DNA from: Tethya wilhelma
Taxonomy: Eukaryota > Porifera > Demospongiae > Tethyida > Tethyidae
DNA: 64,000 nucleotides
Direction of reading: 5' to 3'
Assembly (NCBI GenBank): GCA_964030475.1
Contig: CAXIPT010000001.1
Span: 8,318,722-8,382,721 of the forward strand
A program made the position numbers and the translations under genes. Below the pieces are notes generated by a model. The model did no database searches, was not told the DNA's origin, and was given only the letters and a program-made list of their open reading frames with translations. Shown here piece after piece: positions 1 through 11,191 of this stretch; the stretch's first letter is position 1; every line of letters begins with the position of its first letter.

Positions 1-282
1 TTTACCACCTCTGAAGTTCCTGTTCTAAGCTTCATTGTAATTAACTTGATGTTCATTGCAACTGTTGTTTTGACGTGTGCCTGTCTGATTTTGCCCTCTT
101 TGTTACCCGTGCAAAACTTCTGGGGGTCTAAGATTCTGGCAAAATCGAATTCACTCAAACGAACTTTGTCAGAGACTCTAAATCCGCCAAGACCATCAAG
201 TAGCAATGGACCAAATGTGCGAAATCGGAAGCAGTTAGGTGCTAATCAATCCCCATCAATCTCATTATCTCCTCTCATGTAA
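1..282 (+). CDS. GABA-B-like class C GPCR, 3' end only
   Basis: This is the last 93 codons of a receptor gene that begins before the window. The reading frame is open from base 1 and ends at a TAA at 280-282. It covers the end of the seven-helix domain (a hydrophobic stretch at about codons 10-35, ending in the ILPSLLPVQNFWGSK junction) and a serine-rich cytoplasmic tail ending SLSPLM. The protein is identical to the C-terminus of the complete minus-strand receptor at 7136-9625. The 3' flank is also a near-perfect reverse copy of that gene's flank, so this may be the same locus assembled twice rather than a separate gene. Confidence 0.85.
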   Translation, partial: FTTSEVPVLSFIVINLMFIATVVLTCACLILPSLLPVQNFWGSKILAKSNSLKRTLSETLNPPRPSSSNGPNVRNRKQLGANQSPSISLSPLM

Positions 283-1695
283 ACACAATCACAATCACCT
301 TCACATTAAGTTAATCTTGCAGTCATTATGCTCTAGTGCATTTCAATCTCCACAGTATACTAATACTTATTATTGTATATAATAGTGAATGAATGTTAAT
401 TATAACATTGCAAGAATTCTTCCTTCATTTTGTGATGTCTTTATGATACATGAAATATGCAGCTTTTAGGAGCTAGCCTTTTAGTGGTCTTTATTGTCCG
501 CCTTAATGCAGCTGTATTAGGTATATACATAGCTACAGTGTCATGCTCTAGGCAGTTGTGTATAATAATTTGTTAGAATTAAGGAGTCACAAATTATTTC
601 AAAGTAGGGCAAACCCTTTTTTTCCTATTTAAGATACAGATATTTACAAACATGGATTTGAAGCAGTATATTACGTATATAATAATGAATTATGTACAGC
701 ATATAATCCATCATTGTTTGTGCTTCATTGCTACAAATAATGACAACTTCTACCAAAAGATGATTCAATAGGAATGTTGTGTTTACGTACGTATAGTACG
801 TGACCTTAATTGCCATGATACTTATACTCACACAGTACCATACTGTATGCTATTTGTGACATATTAAGTCCAATCGATCAAACAACTTCAAAAAGCTTCC
901 ATATAAAATTTTTGTTATACATCTCATCACATAAATGGAGTATATTACAGACTATGACACACTCCGTAGTAATAGCATGACATTGATACATACATGCGGC
1001 ATTGCCAGTGAGTTGAAAGGAGTACTTATCAGACCCCAGCTGGATTTCTTTTTGCTGATGCATACCACGAGTTCAGTAATGTGTAGTAATCAATGGTATA
1101 ATGTTCAACTTCCAGTTCAACTGGCAGGTTTATCTATAGGCACTCATGCAGGGCTGGTGGGGGGAGGGGGGGAAGACAGGGATATCCTAATAGACTATGC
1201 ATGTCTAGTCTAGTCTACTAAACAGTGTAGGAATGGGTAGTGCCACTAAATGAACATAGTTTCGATGCATAACTATGTCATTGATTGATTTGCTATAGAC
1301 ATGCCATGCAATCACCATACACTCTAGCTTTGCAGTCAGCCCATTTCAATGCTAAAAATTATTTTTTGCTATGTTTGTCTATTTTTTTCAACAAGTGTAG
1401 ACAAATGTATTACTTAAATCAACGGATTACGTATAGCTAGCTATGTCGTAAGTATTCGGATTGTTAGCTTACAATGCCTTGGGTGATAGAGCAATTTTTT
1501 AGGTTTGTGTACATGTAATCCATATGGAATATTCACTTCTGTTTGGCAAATGTAAAGGAGTGAACAGGCAACTTTCATTACTTCTAATTAAGTCCATACC
1601 GATAGCAATAGAATGAGAACAAGTACTCTGGAAATTATTATTTTTTGCCACATATTTTCATCAAAGATTTATATGTAGTTACCAAATTCTCCAGA
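1..1695. repeat. Left arm of 1.7-kb inverted duplication
   Basis: Bases 1-1695 are the reverse complement of 5723-7417, with position x pairing with 7418-x. No shift appears at any point checked. One substitution was seen (1029 against 6389). The arm holds the receptor 3' coding end and about 1.4 kb of 3' flank. It ends exactly where its partner meets the N at 5722, which points to two versions of one sequence placed in opposite orientation by the assembly. A true recent inverted duplication is the alternative. Confidence 0.9.
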
Positions 1696-2081
1696 CAAGC
1701 ATTGTGAAGCATTTCATGTTATGAGCATCTCTTTAAAAAATGTTACAGTAATTGTGTGTACATGTATGACCACATTGTATAACTATCTGTTCACTAGTTT
1801 GTCAGTAGTAGTAAATGCTGTTGAATCACTTGTATACCAAGCAATTAACAACATCATCTTGAGTATCATATTTACTTATTTATTAAAATTAAACAAACAT
1901 ATTAATAAATTTATGAGCACCATCACTACAAACCTTAAAACTATAGTCATCTCTGAATCACCTGTGAAGTAGTGAATAATTAACCAGATGCTATATGCAA
2001 CAGCACTCAGTTTTATGATAGACAGATAGGTACTTACCTGAATTGGTTGCTAGGCAATGGCACACAATTTAGCGTGTGTGT

Positions 2082-2122
<41 letters not shown>

Positions 2123-3480
2123 CGTGTGTGTGTTTGTGTGCATGTGGGTGTGTTTGTGGGTGTGTGGGTGGGTGTGGGTGTGTGCGTTTGTGTGCATGTT
2201 AGCCATGTATAGTAATTAATGATCTGTTAATTCATGACCTTGTACTTATGTATATGTATGTATGTACCAGTTTATGTGTACTTTGGGAGTATATCTAGGT
2301 CATGAAGAAGATATTCTGAACCTTGCACTTGTCCAATACTCAGTGCCAGTTCATCATAATTCCCACACTGTTGGAGCAGCCATGCATGCATTTATATATG
2401 TACCAAACCAAGACTGCTTTTGAAAGTTACCTTGGATCACAAAGATACTCACTGGTTAGTTTGACGCTTTCTATATGTAACCTTGGGTGCTGATTTCAAA
2501 TTTGTGCACTGTTTTGGCCCATAATGCTAATATAGAAACTTGGTGAAACTTAGAGAAAGTACAGAGGAGTTTGAAAAAAGTGTTTTAAAACTGGTATATG
2601 TTAGGGTAAAAAGCCAAAGGAATTTAAGTATTTATTAACTTGTGGGTCAATGGTCAAGATGAAATTTCACATCGCTAATGTTCAGTGGTAAAGGTTGTCA
2701 GCCAAGCGCAAACTTCACTGTATGGATCAAATGGTCAAATGGAAGTTTTAGATGATCAAGATTTTGACCGCCATCGCAGCTCCAAGTACAGTGCATATGG
2801 GAGTCACCACCCCCTGACGTTATCTTCAAGAATGCACCATATTTAAGCTCACTCATGCAGCAGCCTAACAAACTGGGCCAGCAATGCTGAGTATAGACAC
2901 TTCTTGTTACTTCTAATAGTGCCCACCACCATGCATTTTGGTTAAATGTAGCGTTTAGGGGATGGCAACTCCCATATGTATGGAGTGGTCAAAATGACAG
3001 TCACAGTCAAAATGAGATTCGATTTAAAAATTGGAAAATGCAATGGAGTAATTTCTTCTTAATTTAGCCTGAAGCCATAGAATTAGTATAATAATAGAAG
3101 TCTTTTAAAACATTGTGGTGAAATTTTAATAATTATATCCAATGACTTAGTTATAATGATCGATTATAATTAAGGTGTTTTAGGGTGTTATGTAGTCTAT
3201 CGAACTAGACTCTCCTCCTTCGTTACGGTGCCTAATTTTCAATAGAAAATCCTGAACAGATATGTGCAACTTTGTCCAGTAACTTTTGATCTAATAATTA
3301 AGGGGAAACTTATTTTATTTTGGTCATATAGAGCTAGATGTAGAACCTATTTGTTGTACTTATGTTATATTTGTAGGGTTTCCTTAAAATGTTGGGAAAT
3401 CACTGTTTGAACTTTTGAAGGATATACTGATAATGAATGTGAACCATGACTATTGAAAATAGCAATCAATTTGTTGTAAT
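1696..3480. other. Intergenic DNA without a recognised gene
   Basis: Bases 1696-3480 are AT-rich with no open frame resembling a known protein. They hold a long imperfect GT microsatellite (about 2072-2200). A possible small palindromic element lies near 2750-3005: an eleven-base segment at about 2796 recurs inverted near 2968, and a second short motif recurs inverted outside it. Nothing else is visible. Confidence 0.5.
2072..2200. repeat. GT-rich microsatellite
   Basis: An imperfect (GT)n run with interspersed TTTGTG and GGGTG variants extends for about 130 bases. The bases just before it (about 2040-2070) resemble the end of the GT-associated repeat family seen at 33 and 39 kb, including the phrase ggttgctaggcaatggca. 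Confidence 0.8.
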
Positions 3481-3658
3481 TGGTGATACGAGGGATTCTG
3501 AGGCGGTGGCTCAACTACAGTTGCATGTTGAAGTCTTCTTACATTCATATTTGTATAGAGTTAAGAGATCTTGCAGCCCATAATTGAAACTAATTTAACT
3601 TAAAAATAGTGGTATGATAATCTAGTAAATTAGACTAAGTAATTCAGACGTGAATATA
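3480..3658 (+). promoter_or_regulatory. Upstream region shared by receptor paralogues
   Basis: About 150 bases before the start of the plus-strand receptor align with the region just upstream of the minus-strand receptor (9626-9795 reversed). Shared phrases include ctgaggcggtggctcaacta and gtcttcttacattcatat. The duplication therefore carried the proximal promoter or 5' UTR. No TATA box was identified, and the transcription start cannot be placed from sequence alone. Confidence 0.5.
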
Positions 3659-5721
3659 ATGACCACAGACAGTTCTCTCTCTATGGCAATCTTCAAGCTA
3701 CTATCCACTGCTGTGCTGGTACTACTTACTCTAAATTCAAACATTGGACAATGTGTTGTAATGGACTCCTCCGTACTGCATCTCCTGGTGTTGGGGCCAT
3801 TCCCTGACCCAAATGCTAACCCTGGACCAGGATGGGATGCTGCACCAGCTCTCATCCCAGCAGCAAGATTAGCAGCGAAACAGATCAACAATCGCTCTGA
3901 TATCCTCACCGATTATCAGCTCGAGCTGCTTGAAGGGGATTCAGGGTGTAATCTGAAGGATAGGGCATTTGTGAATTTCACTGTGAATACGTTTTACAAC
4001 GGAAACAAGACTGTTGTTGGAATCATTGGTCCTGGATGCTCAGAAGCAACACTAGCACTGGCTCCACTGACAGTTCGTAGAGAGCTCAACATCCTTCAAA
4101 TGTCCAATGCTACCACTCCACTCATCAATGGTACAGACCCAGAGCACAACAACACCTTTAGAACTGTGAGTTCATCATTGAAGTACATCGATGCATTTGA
4201 GATCATTGTGAGACAGAAATGGAGTTGTGTAGCAGCTCTGTATGAAAGTTTGAGAGAATTTCACATCGCCACATTCAATGAGTTTCAAAAAAGACTTCAA
4301 AAGCACAAGAATCAACCTCGAGCACTCAAATATTCATCAGGCGTTGAACAACAGTTACTTCCAGGTGCACTCTCTGATCTTGTTAGGAATAGGATAAGAA
4401 TTGTGTTTGTGTTTGCCGGTCGAAATCTTGCAAGAAATGTACTTTGTGCTGCTTTCCATCGAAAATTACTCTTCCCTTCATACCAGTGGTTCTTCACTGA
4501 TCGTGTTGTGGAAGACTTCAATATGTCTGATGTTCCAGCATTTAAATTTGGAACGAAATCAATCAGTTGTACTGCTAAAGAGATGTCTCAGGTACTGAAT
4601 GGTACAATCTTGAGCATCAACCAATTCGAAAGACAGGACCAAAACTCCAGTGACACAGCTGCTGGCATTAGCTACAAGGAATACAAAGAACAGTACTATG
4701 AGGAGCTTGACAACTACTTAGAAGAGATCAATTTGAATAGAACAGACTTTGCAGTGACTGCTTTTAACTACTTCAGTGCTTATTACGATGCCACATGGGC
4801 TCTTGCCTTGAGTCTGAACAGTTCTATAGAGGAGCTAGCTAGCAAAGGCTGTAATCTCTCCTATCACTATTGTTACAATAGGCCAAGCACCAAGGAAGTT
4901 GGTGACGTAGTGAGATCAAACCTGGTTGGCCTTGAGTTTAACGGAATGAGTGGAAAGATAATGTTTGACGAAGAGAGACATGAAGTGTCATCAATTGACA
5001 TTGACCTCTATCAAATTGGCTATAATGATACAAGTAACACAACCCATCAGTACAAGGTAGGAGTTTTTGATGGTAAAAACCTTAATATCAGTAGTGATAC
5101 AGAACTGATTAAAGATGAATTTGACACCAAACTTGTATTAGTTCCCCTTGGAGTGAACATATTCTTTGTTGCCCTTGTGGTGATTGTGGCCATCATTACC
5201 ATATTACTGCAAATTGCCATTGTCTATTATGCAAATCACCGGAGTGTTAAAGCGTCAAGTCCTCACTTGAACCATCTCATATTTTCAGGTTGCTATTTGT
5301 GCCTACTTGCCATAATCGTCTTCTTGTCACAAGAAGCCTTTGCTAGCAATCTTGCAACAAACCACCTGGTGTACTATGGTGTAAGCTGTAGTATGAGTTT
5401 CTGGACAACTTCTTTTTCGTTTTCACTTATATTTGGCACCGTGGTTGGTAAAACGTGGCGAATTTATCGAATTTTCACTCACTTTAGTAAAGAACGAGTA
5501 AAATACGTTTCTGATGAATTTCTCATTGCATTTGTCCTAGTACTCATTTTCATCGATACCGTAATGCTGTCCATTTGGAATTCCGTGAATCCTTGGTATC
5601 TGTTTGAACGATCCGAAATCAACAACGACCAAATGCTGCTCACCCGATACACGTGTACATGTGACAACCTCATTGTGTGGGCTGCTGTGATGTTGGGACT
5701 CAAAGGGCTGGTGGCTGCCAT
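3659..5721 (+). CDS. GABA-B-like class C GPCR, truncated at a contig join
   Basis: This is a single open frame of about 687 codons from the ATG at 3659; the upstream in-frame GTG at 3650 is not a likely start. In order it has a signal peptide (residues 1 to about 32), a periplasmic-binding-protein-like ligand domain with the GPGW and IIGPGCS segments and many N-glycosylation sites, a short linker without the long cysteine-rich domain of mGlu receptors, and the first membrane segments. The GKTWRIYRIF motif after the third helix is typical of GABA-B receptors. The frame stops at the N at 5722, within KGLVAA, so the last three helices and the tail are absent here. From about residue 310 it is nearly identical to the 7136-9625 receptor, while the upper ligand lobe is clearly different. 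It is probably a complete gene in reality. The ligand is unknown. Confidence 0.88.
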
Positions 5722-5722
5722 N
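5722..5722. other. Single-N contig join
   Basis: One N separates a receptor gene cut mid-exon from a sequence that is the reverse complement of the window's first 1695 bases. A coding frame that fits its paralogue up to the N loses similarity immediately after it, so this is an assembly junction rather than a biological breakpoint. Confidence 0.85.
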
Positions 5723-7417
5723 TCTGGAGAATTTGGTAACTACATATAAATCTTTGATGAAAATATGTGGCAAAAAATAATAATTTCCAGAGTACTTGTT
5801 CTCATTCTATTGCTATCGGTATGGACTTAATTAGAAGTAATGAAAGTTGCCTGTTCACTCCTTTACATTTGCCAAACAGAAGTGAATATTCCATATGGAT
5901 TACATGTACACAAACCTAAAAAATTGCTCTATCACCCAAGGCATTGTAAGCTAACAATCCGAATACTTACGACATAGCTAGCTATACGTAATCCGTTGAT
6001 TTAAGTAATACATTTGTCTACACTTGTTGAAAAAAATAGACAAACATAGCAAAAAATAATTTTTAGCATTGAAATGGGCTGACTGCAAAGCTAGAGTGTA
6101 TGGTGATTGCATGGCATGTCTATAGCAAATCAATCAATGACATAGTTATGCATCGAAACTATGTTCATTTAGTGGCACTACCCATTCCTACACTGTTTAG
6201 TAGACTAGACTAGACATGCATAGTCTATTAGGATATCCCTGTCTTCCCCCCCTCCCCCCACCAGCCCTGCATGAGTGCCTATAGATAAACCTGCCAGTTG
6301 AACTGGAAGTTGAACATTATACCATTGATTACTACACATTACTGAACTCGTGGTATGCATCAGCAAAAAGAAATCCAGCTGGGGTCTGGTAAGTACTCCT
6401 TTCAACTCACTGGCAATGCCGCATGTATGTATCAATGTCATGCTATTACTACGGAGTGTGTCATAGTCTGTAATATACTCCATTTATGTGATGAGATGTA
6501 TAACAAAAATTTTATATGGAAGCTTTTTGAAGTTGTTTGATCGATTGGACTTAATATGTCACAAATAGCATACAGTATGGTACTGTGTGAGTATAAGTAT
6601 CATGGCAATTAAGGTCACGTACTATACGTACGTAAACACAACATTCCTATTGAATCATCTTTTGGTAGAAGTTGTCATTATTTGTAGCAATGAAGCACAA
6701 ACAATGATGGATTATATGCTGTACATAATTCATTATTATATACGTAATATACTGCTTCAAATCCATGTTTGTAAATATCTGTATCTTAAATAGGAAAAAA
6801 AGGGTTTGCCCTACTTTGAAATAATTTGTGACTCCTTAATTCTAACAAATTATTATACACAACTGCCTAGAGCATGACACTGTAGCTATGTATATACCTA
6901 ATACAGCTGCATTAAGGCGGACAATAAAGACCACTAAAAGGCTAGCTCCTAAAAGCTGCATATTTCATGTATCATAAAGACATCACAAAATGAAGGAAGA
7001 ATTCTTGCAATGTTATAATTAACATTCATTCACTATTATATACAATAATAAGTATTAGTATACTGTGGAGATTGAAATGCACTAGAGCATAATGACTGCA
7101 AGATTAACTTAATGTGAAGGTGATTGTGATTGTGTTTACATGAGAGGAGATAATGAGATTGATGGGGATTGATTAGCACCTAACTGCTTCCGATTTCGCA
7201 CATTTGGTCCATTGCTACTTGATGGTCTTGGCGGATTTAGAGTCTCTGACAAAGTTCGTTTGAGTGAATTCGATTTTGCCAGAATCTTAGACCCCCAGAA
7301 GTTTTGCACGGGTAACAAAGAGGGCAAAATCAGACAGGCACACGTCAAAACAACAGTTGCAATGAACATCAAGTTAATTACAATGAAGCTTAGAACAGGA
7401 ACTTCAGAGGTGGTAAA
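5723..7417. repeat. Right arm of 1.7-kb inverted duplication
   Basis: This is the partner of bases 1-1695, in opposite orientation. It contains the 3' flank and the last 93 codons of the minus-strand receptor. The small open frames seen here also occur in the left arm, differing at one base, so they are copies and not independent genes. Confidence 0.9.
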
Positions 7418-9625
7418 GATTACGATGATGATCCCAAGACTGTAAATCAGGATCAAACTATAGATAAAGATGCTGATGTTCTTTGTCATTTTGTACTCCT
7501 TACGATGCACTTTGATTGTAAGGATGGAGAGGTAGACAGCAATGGCAGCCACCAGCCCTTTGAGTCCCAACATCACAGCAGCCCACACAATGAGGTTGTC
7601 ACATGTACACGTGTATCGGGTGAGCAGCATTTGGTCGTTGTTGATTTCGGATCGTTCAAACAGATACCAAGGATTCACGGAATTCCAAATGGACAGCATT
7701 ACGGTATCGATGAAAATGAGTACTAGGACAAATGCAATGAGAAATTCATCAGAAACGTATTTTACTCGTTCTTTACTAAAGTGAGTGAAAATTCGATAAA
7801 TTCGCCACGTTTTACCAACCACGGTGCCAAATATAAGTGAAAACGAAAAAGAAGTTGTCCAGAAACTCATACTACAGCTTACACCATAGTACACCAGGTG
7901 GTTTGTTGCAAGATTGCTAGCAAAGGCTTCTTGTGACAAGAAGACGATTATGGCAAGTAGGCACAAATAGCAACCTGAAAATATGAGATGGTTCAAGTGA
8001 GGACTTGACGCTTTAACACTCCGGTGATTTGCATAATAGACAATGGCAATTTGCAGTAATATGGTAATGATGGTCACGATCACCACAAGGGCAACAAAGA
8101 ATATGTTCACTCCCAGGGGAACAAGTACAAGTACAGCCTCAAATTCATCTTTAATCAGTTCTGTATCACTACTGATATTAAGGTTTTTACCATCGAAAAC
8201 TCCTACCTTGTACTGATGGGTTGTGTTACTTGTATCATTATAGCCAATTTGATAAAGGTCAATGTCAATTGATGACACTTCGTGTCTCTCTTCATCAAAC
8301 ATTATCTTTCCACTCATTCCGTTAAACTCAAGGCCAACCAGGTTTGATCTCACTACATCACCAACCTCCTTGGTGCTTGGCCTGTTGTAACGATAGTGAT
8401 AGGAGAAATTGTAGCCTTTGCTAGCTAGCTCCTCTATAGAACTGTTCAGACTCAAGGCAAGAGCCCATGTGGCATCGTAATAAGCATTGAAGTAGTTAAA
8501 AGCAGTCACTGCAAAGTCTGTTCTATTCAAATTAATCTCTTCTAAGTAGTTGTCAAGCTCCTCATAGTACTGTTCTTTGTATTCCTTGTAGCTAATGCCA
8601 GCAGCTGTGTCACTGGAGGTTTGGTCCTGTCTTTCAAATTGGTTGATGCTCAAGATTGTACCATTCAGTGCCTGAGACATCTCTTTAGCAGTACAACTGA
8701 TTGATTTTGCTCCAAATCTAAATGCTGGAACATTGGATGTATTAAAGTCTTCCACAACACGATCAGTAAAGAAAAACTGATAAGAAGGGAATCTTATTTC
8801 GCTGTGAAATGCAGCACAGAGCACTTGTCTTGCAACACCTTGTCCAGCAAAGACAAATATCACTCTCACTCTAGCTCTAACAAGACCTGATAATGCCCCA
8901 GACAGTACCTGGTCATTGATGCCAGCAAAATGGAATACAAAGTCTTGACTGTTCAATTTGTTAATTCTGTTTCTAAACTCATTGTACGTAGCAATGTGAA
9001 ACTCACTTAAGTCATCGTACAAAGCTGCTACACGATTCCACTTCTGTCTCATAATGATTTCCTCAAATGCATCAATGTATTTCAATGATGATGTCACAGT
9101 CCGAAATGTGTTATGGTGTTCCATTTGAGTTCCATTGATAAGTGGAGTAGTAGTAATAGAGAGTTGAATAATATTGAATTCGTCACGAACTGTCAGTGGT
9201 GCTAGGGCCAGTGTTGCTGCCGAGCATCCAGGACCAATAATTCCAGCAATGGTTGTGCCTTGACATGAGTAAAAAATGTTATCGATGAAGCTAACAAATG
9301 CTCTATCCTCCAAGTTACACCCTGAATCCCCTTCAAGCAGCTCGAGCTGATAATCCACAAGGATATCAGAGCGACTGTTAATCTGTTTCACTGCTAACCT
9401 TGCTGCTGGGATGAGAGCTGGTGCAGCATCCCATCCTGGTCCAGGGTTTGCACTTGGGTCAGGGAATGGCCCCAACACCAGGAGATACAGTTTAGAGGAG
9501 TCCATTACAACACATTGTCTGGTGCTTTCAGAATTAGCAGTGTTTGGATTCAGTGTAAGTAGTACCAGCACAGCAGTGGATAGTAGTTTGAAGATTGCCA
9601 TTGAGAGAGAACTGTCTGTGGTCAT
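7136..9625 (-). CDS. GABA-B-like class C GPCR, complete
   Basis: This intronless gene of 829 codons starts at the ATG at 9625 (an in-frame GTG at 9634 precedes it) and ends at 7136. It encodes a cell-surface G-protein-coupled receptor. The signal peptide spans about residues 1-36. A bilobed extracellular ligand domain covers about residues 45-470, with GPFPDP, ELLEGDSGC and IIGPGCS motifs and many N-x-S/T sites. Seven hydrophobic helices lie between about residues 500 and 755, with GKTWRIYRIF at the end of helix 3. The cytoplasmic tail is about 60 residues and rich in Ser, Pro and Asn. The short linker in place of a nine-cysteine domain favours the GABA-B branch over mGlu. No coiled coil like that of vertebrate GABA-B subunits is evident in the tail. 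Ligand-contact residues were not mapped, so GABA binding is not claimed. Confidence 0.92.
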   Translation of the reverse strand: MTTDSSLSMAIFKLLSTAVLVLLTLNPNTANSESTRQCVVMDSSKLYLLVLGPFPDPSANPGPGWDAAPALIPAARLAVKQINSRSDILVDYQLELLEGDSGCNLEDRAFVSFIDNIFYSCQGTTIAGIIGPGCSAATLALAPLTVRDEFNIIQLSITTTPLINGTQMEHHNTFRTVTSSLKYIDAFEEIIMRQKWNRVAALYDDLSEFHIATYNEFRNRINKLNSQDFVFHFAGINDQVLSGALSGLVRARVRVIFVFAGQGVARQVLCAAFHSEIRFPSYQFFFTDRVVEDFNTSNVPAFRFGAKSISCTAKEMSQALNGTILSINQFERQDQTSSDTAAGISYKEYKEQYYEELDNYLEEINLNRTDFAVTAFNYFNAYYDATWALALSLNSSIEELASKGYNFSYHYRYNRPSTKEVGDVVRSNLVGLEFNGMSGKIMFDEERHEVSSIDIDLYQIGYNDTSNTTHQYKVGVFDGKNLNISSDTELIKDEFEAVLVLVPLGVNIFFVALVVIVTIITILLQIAIVYYANHRSVKASSPHLNHLIFSGCYLCLLAIIVFLSQEAFASNLATNHLVYYGVSCSMSFWTTSFSFSLIFGTVVGKTWRIYRIFTHFSKERVKYVSDEFLIAFVLVLIFIDTVMLSIWNSVNPWYLFERSEINNDQMLLTRYTCTCDNLIVWAAVMLGLKGLVAAIAVYLSILTIKVHRKEYKMTKNISIFIYSLILIYSLGIIIVIFTTSEVPVLSFIVINLMFIATVVLTCACLILPSLLPVQNFWGSKILAKSNSLKRTLSETLNPPRPSSSNGPNVRNRKQLGANQSPSISLSPLM

Positions 9626-9800
9626 TATATTCACTTCTTAATCACTATTATCATATAAATATAAGTTCTAGAGTCCACACTGGCAATTGATTTTGTCCCA
9701 ACTATGGGCTACAAGATTTCTCAACTCTATACAGATATGAATGTAAGAAGACTTTAACAATTGTAGTTGAGCCACCGCCTCAGAGTCGCTTGTATCACAG
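9626..9800 (-). promoter_or_regulatory. Upstream region of complete receptor gene
   Basis: This is the counterpart of 3480-3658: the same phrases occur in reverse orientation directly before the start codon. Differences are scattered, more than in the membrane-domain coding part, as expected for an older duplication whose 3' half has been homogenised. Confidence 0.5.
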
Positions 9801-11191
9801 ACAAATTGGCCGCTTTCTTAATGGTCAAGGTTCACGTTCATTAGCTGTGACCTTCAACGATAGATCATATGACCTGACTTCACCTTGGTGTCTTTCTTCT
9901 TCTCGTTCACTAGCACAACTCTATTGGGACATCACCCAGGAAGATGTCTCAATGAATGTAAGCTTATGAAGAGACGCTAGACTTGCCAGGTTTGCTGCCG
10001 TTTTCTCACACCACTTGTCGAAGTACAAATAAATAGCTAATGAGTTTGTTAATAGACATGCGTTAGTAGTCTGGTTACACATGATGTAACAGGCTAACTA
10101 TACAGTATCTGTTGTATTCATGCCACATGCAACACTATTACAATCCCATTGCTACTAATTGCATTATAGTACAGGGGGAAAAAAACCCTTGTGGTGGTTA
10201 ACTTTCTTAGTCAAAGTTTATAGTCACTAGATTTATATTGAACATACAGGTCATCATGTTGACATATAAAGCCATCTGATATAACAATCCAGTACTACCA
10301 TAGACGGATTCGCAATCTTGAATCCAACTTGTAGTCGTTTGCGCATGCGTATAGTGTCATGTACATAGACACGCATGCGCATTAATTACAATGACTTTTT
10401 ACAACAACTTATATAATAATATTATTATGTATAGGATTTTGAGACATAATGTCCTTAGCAGTGAAGAGAATCAAGTCAAGGTCATGGGAAAATCAGTCTG
10501 ATCGGACAAAATTGTGGGTTTCATACAGGATTTCAGGGAATTTAGAGAGGAAACTAATAAGCAGGGTAGGGACTTCACTGTCAAACTCCAAGGATTCAGT
10601 AAATCAGTTTAACTGATATTTCCTTGAGCAGTGAACATGCACTGACAACTGTTATATTACCAAGCTAGGCTAGGGAGTTGCCATTGATGACAAACCGATT
10701 GCTAAGAGTGATATATAATTAGTAGATAGGCCTACATATCTATCATGGCATGATATGTCTGGGCCAAAGTATCAGAGCAATAATTATTACAAACATAGCC
10801 ATTGAAATCTCTTTATACAGTTGGGTTGACAGGTGATGGCATGGTGACGCACAACAAAAACGACAAATGAAGTAAAGACTAGATTTGTGTTTTGGAAAAA
10901 AAGATTTAGCTTTCGACCTCTGTAACTTATCGTCGCACCGGAAGCAAAGGTACGGTATAATGAAGTCGCGCATTTCCTAGAAATTTAATCTTACACTTGC
11001 TGTATCCGAGTTCTACAGTAGAATGACGTGTGCTGAAGTAGGTTCCGCGCTGATTTAAAAAATTCCCCATGTGCGTAGACTAGACTACTATAAAAACTGC
11101 ATGGACGAATGTGGCAAACAACTCATCGCTTCAAGATTTTCCTGACTTCGAAGAATCATCAATTCATAGTTATTAATTTTCGGTGACTATC
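9801..11191. other. Intergenic DNA; inverted GCGCATGCG pair
   Basis: No gene is recognised. Two copies of an NRF1-like core (gcgcatgcgt at about 10342 and its reverse near 10373) face each other about 20 bases apart. Similar cores occur at 18065, 55198 and 62088. This pair may mark the promoter of a neighbouring gene, perhaps the receptor on the minus strand, but no transcription start is visible. Confidence 0.4.

Noticed and set aside
625..1213. Small open frames in the 3' flank, also found inverted at 6205-6793
   Set aside because: They are mirror copies within the inverted duplication, have no codon-usage or motif support, and lie in 3' non-coding DNA.
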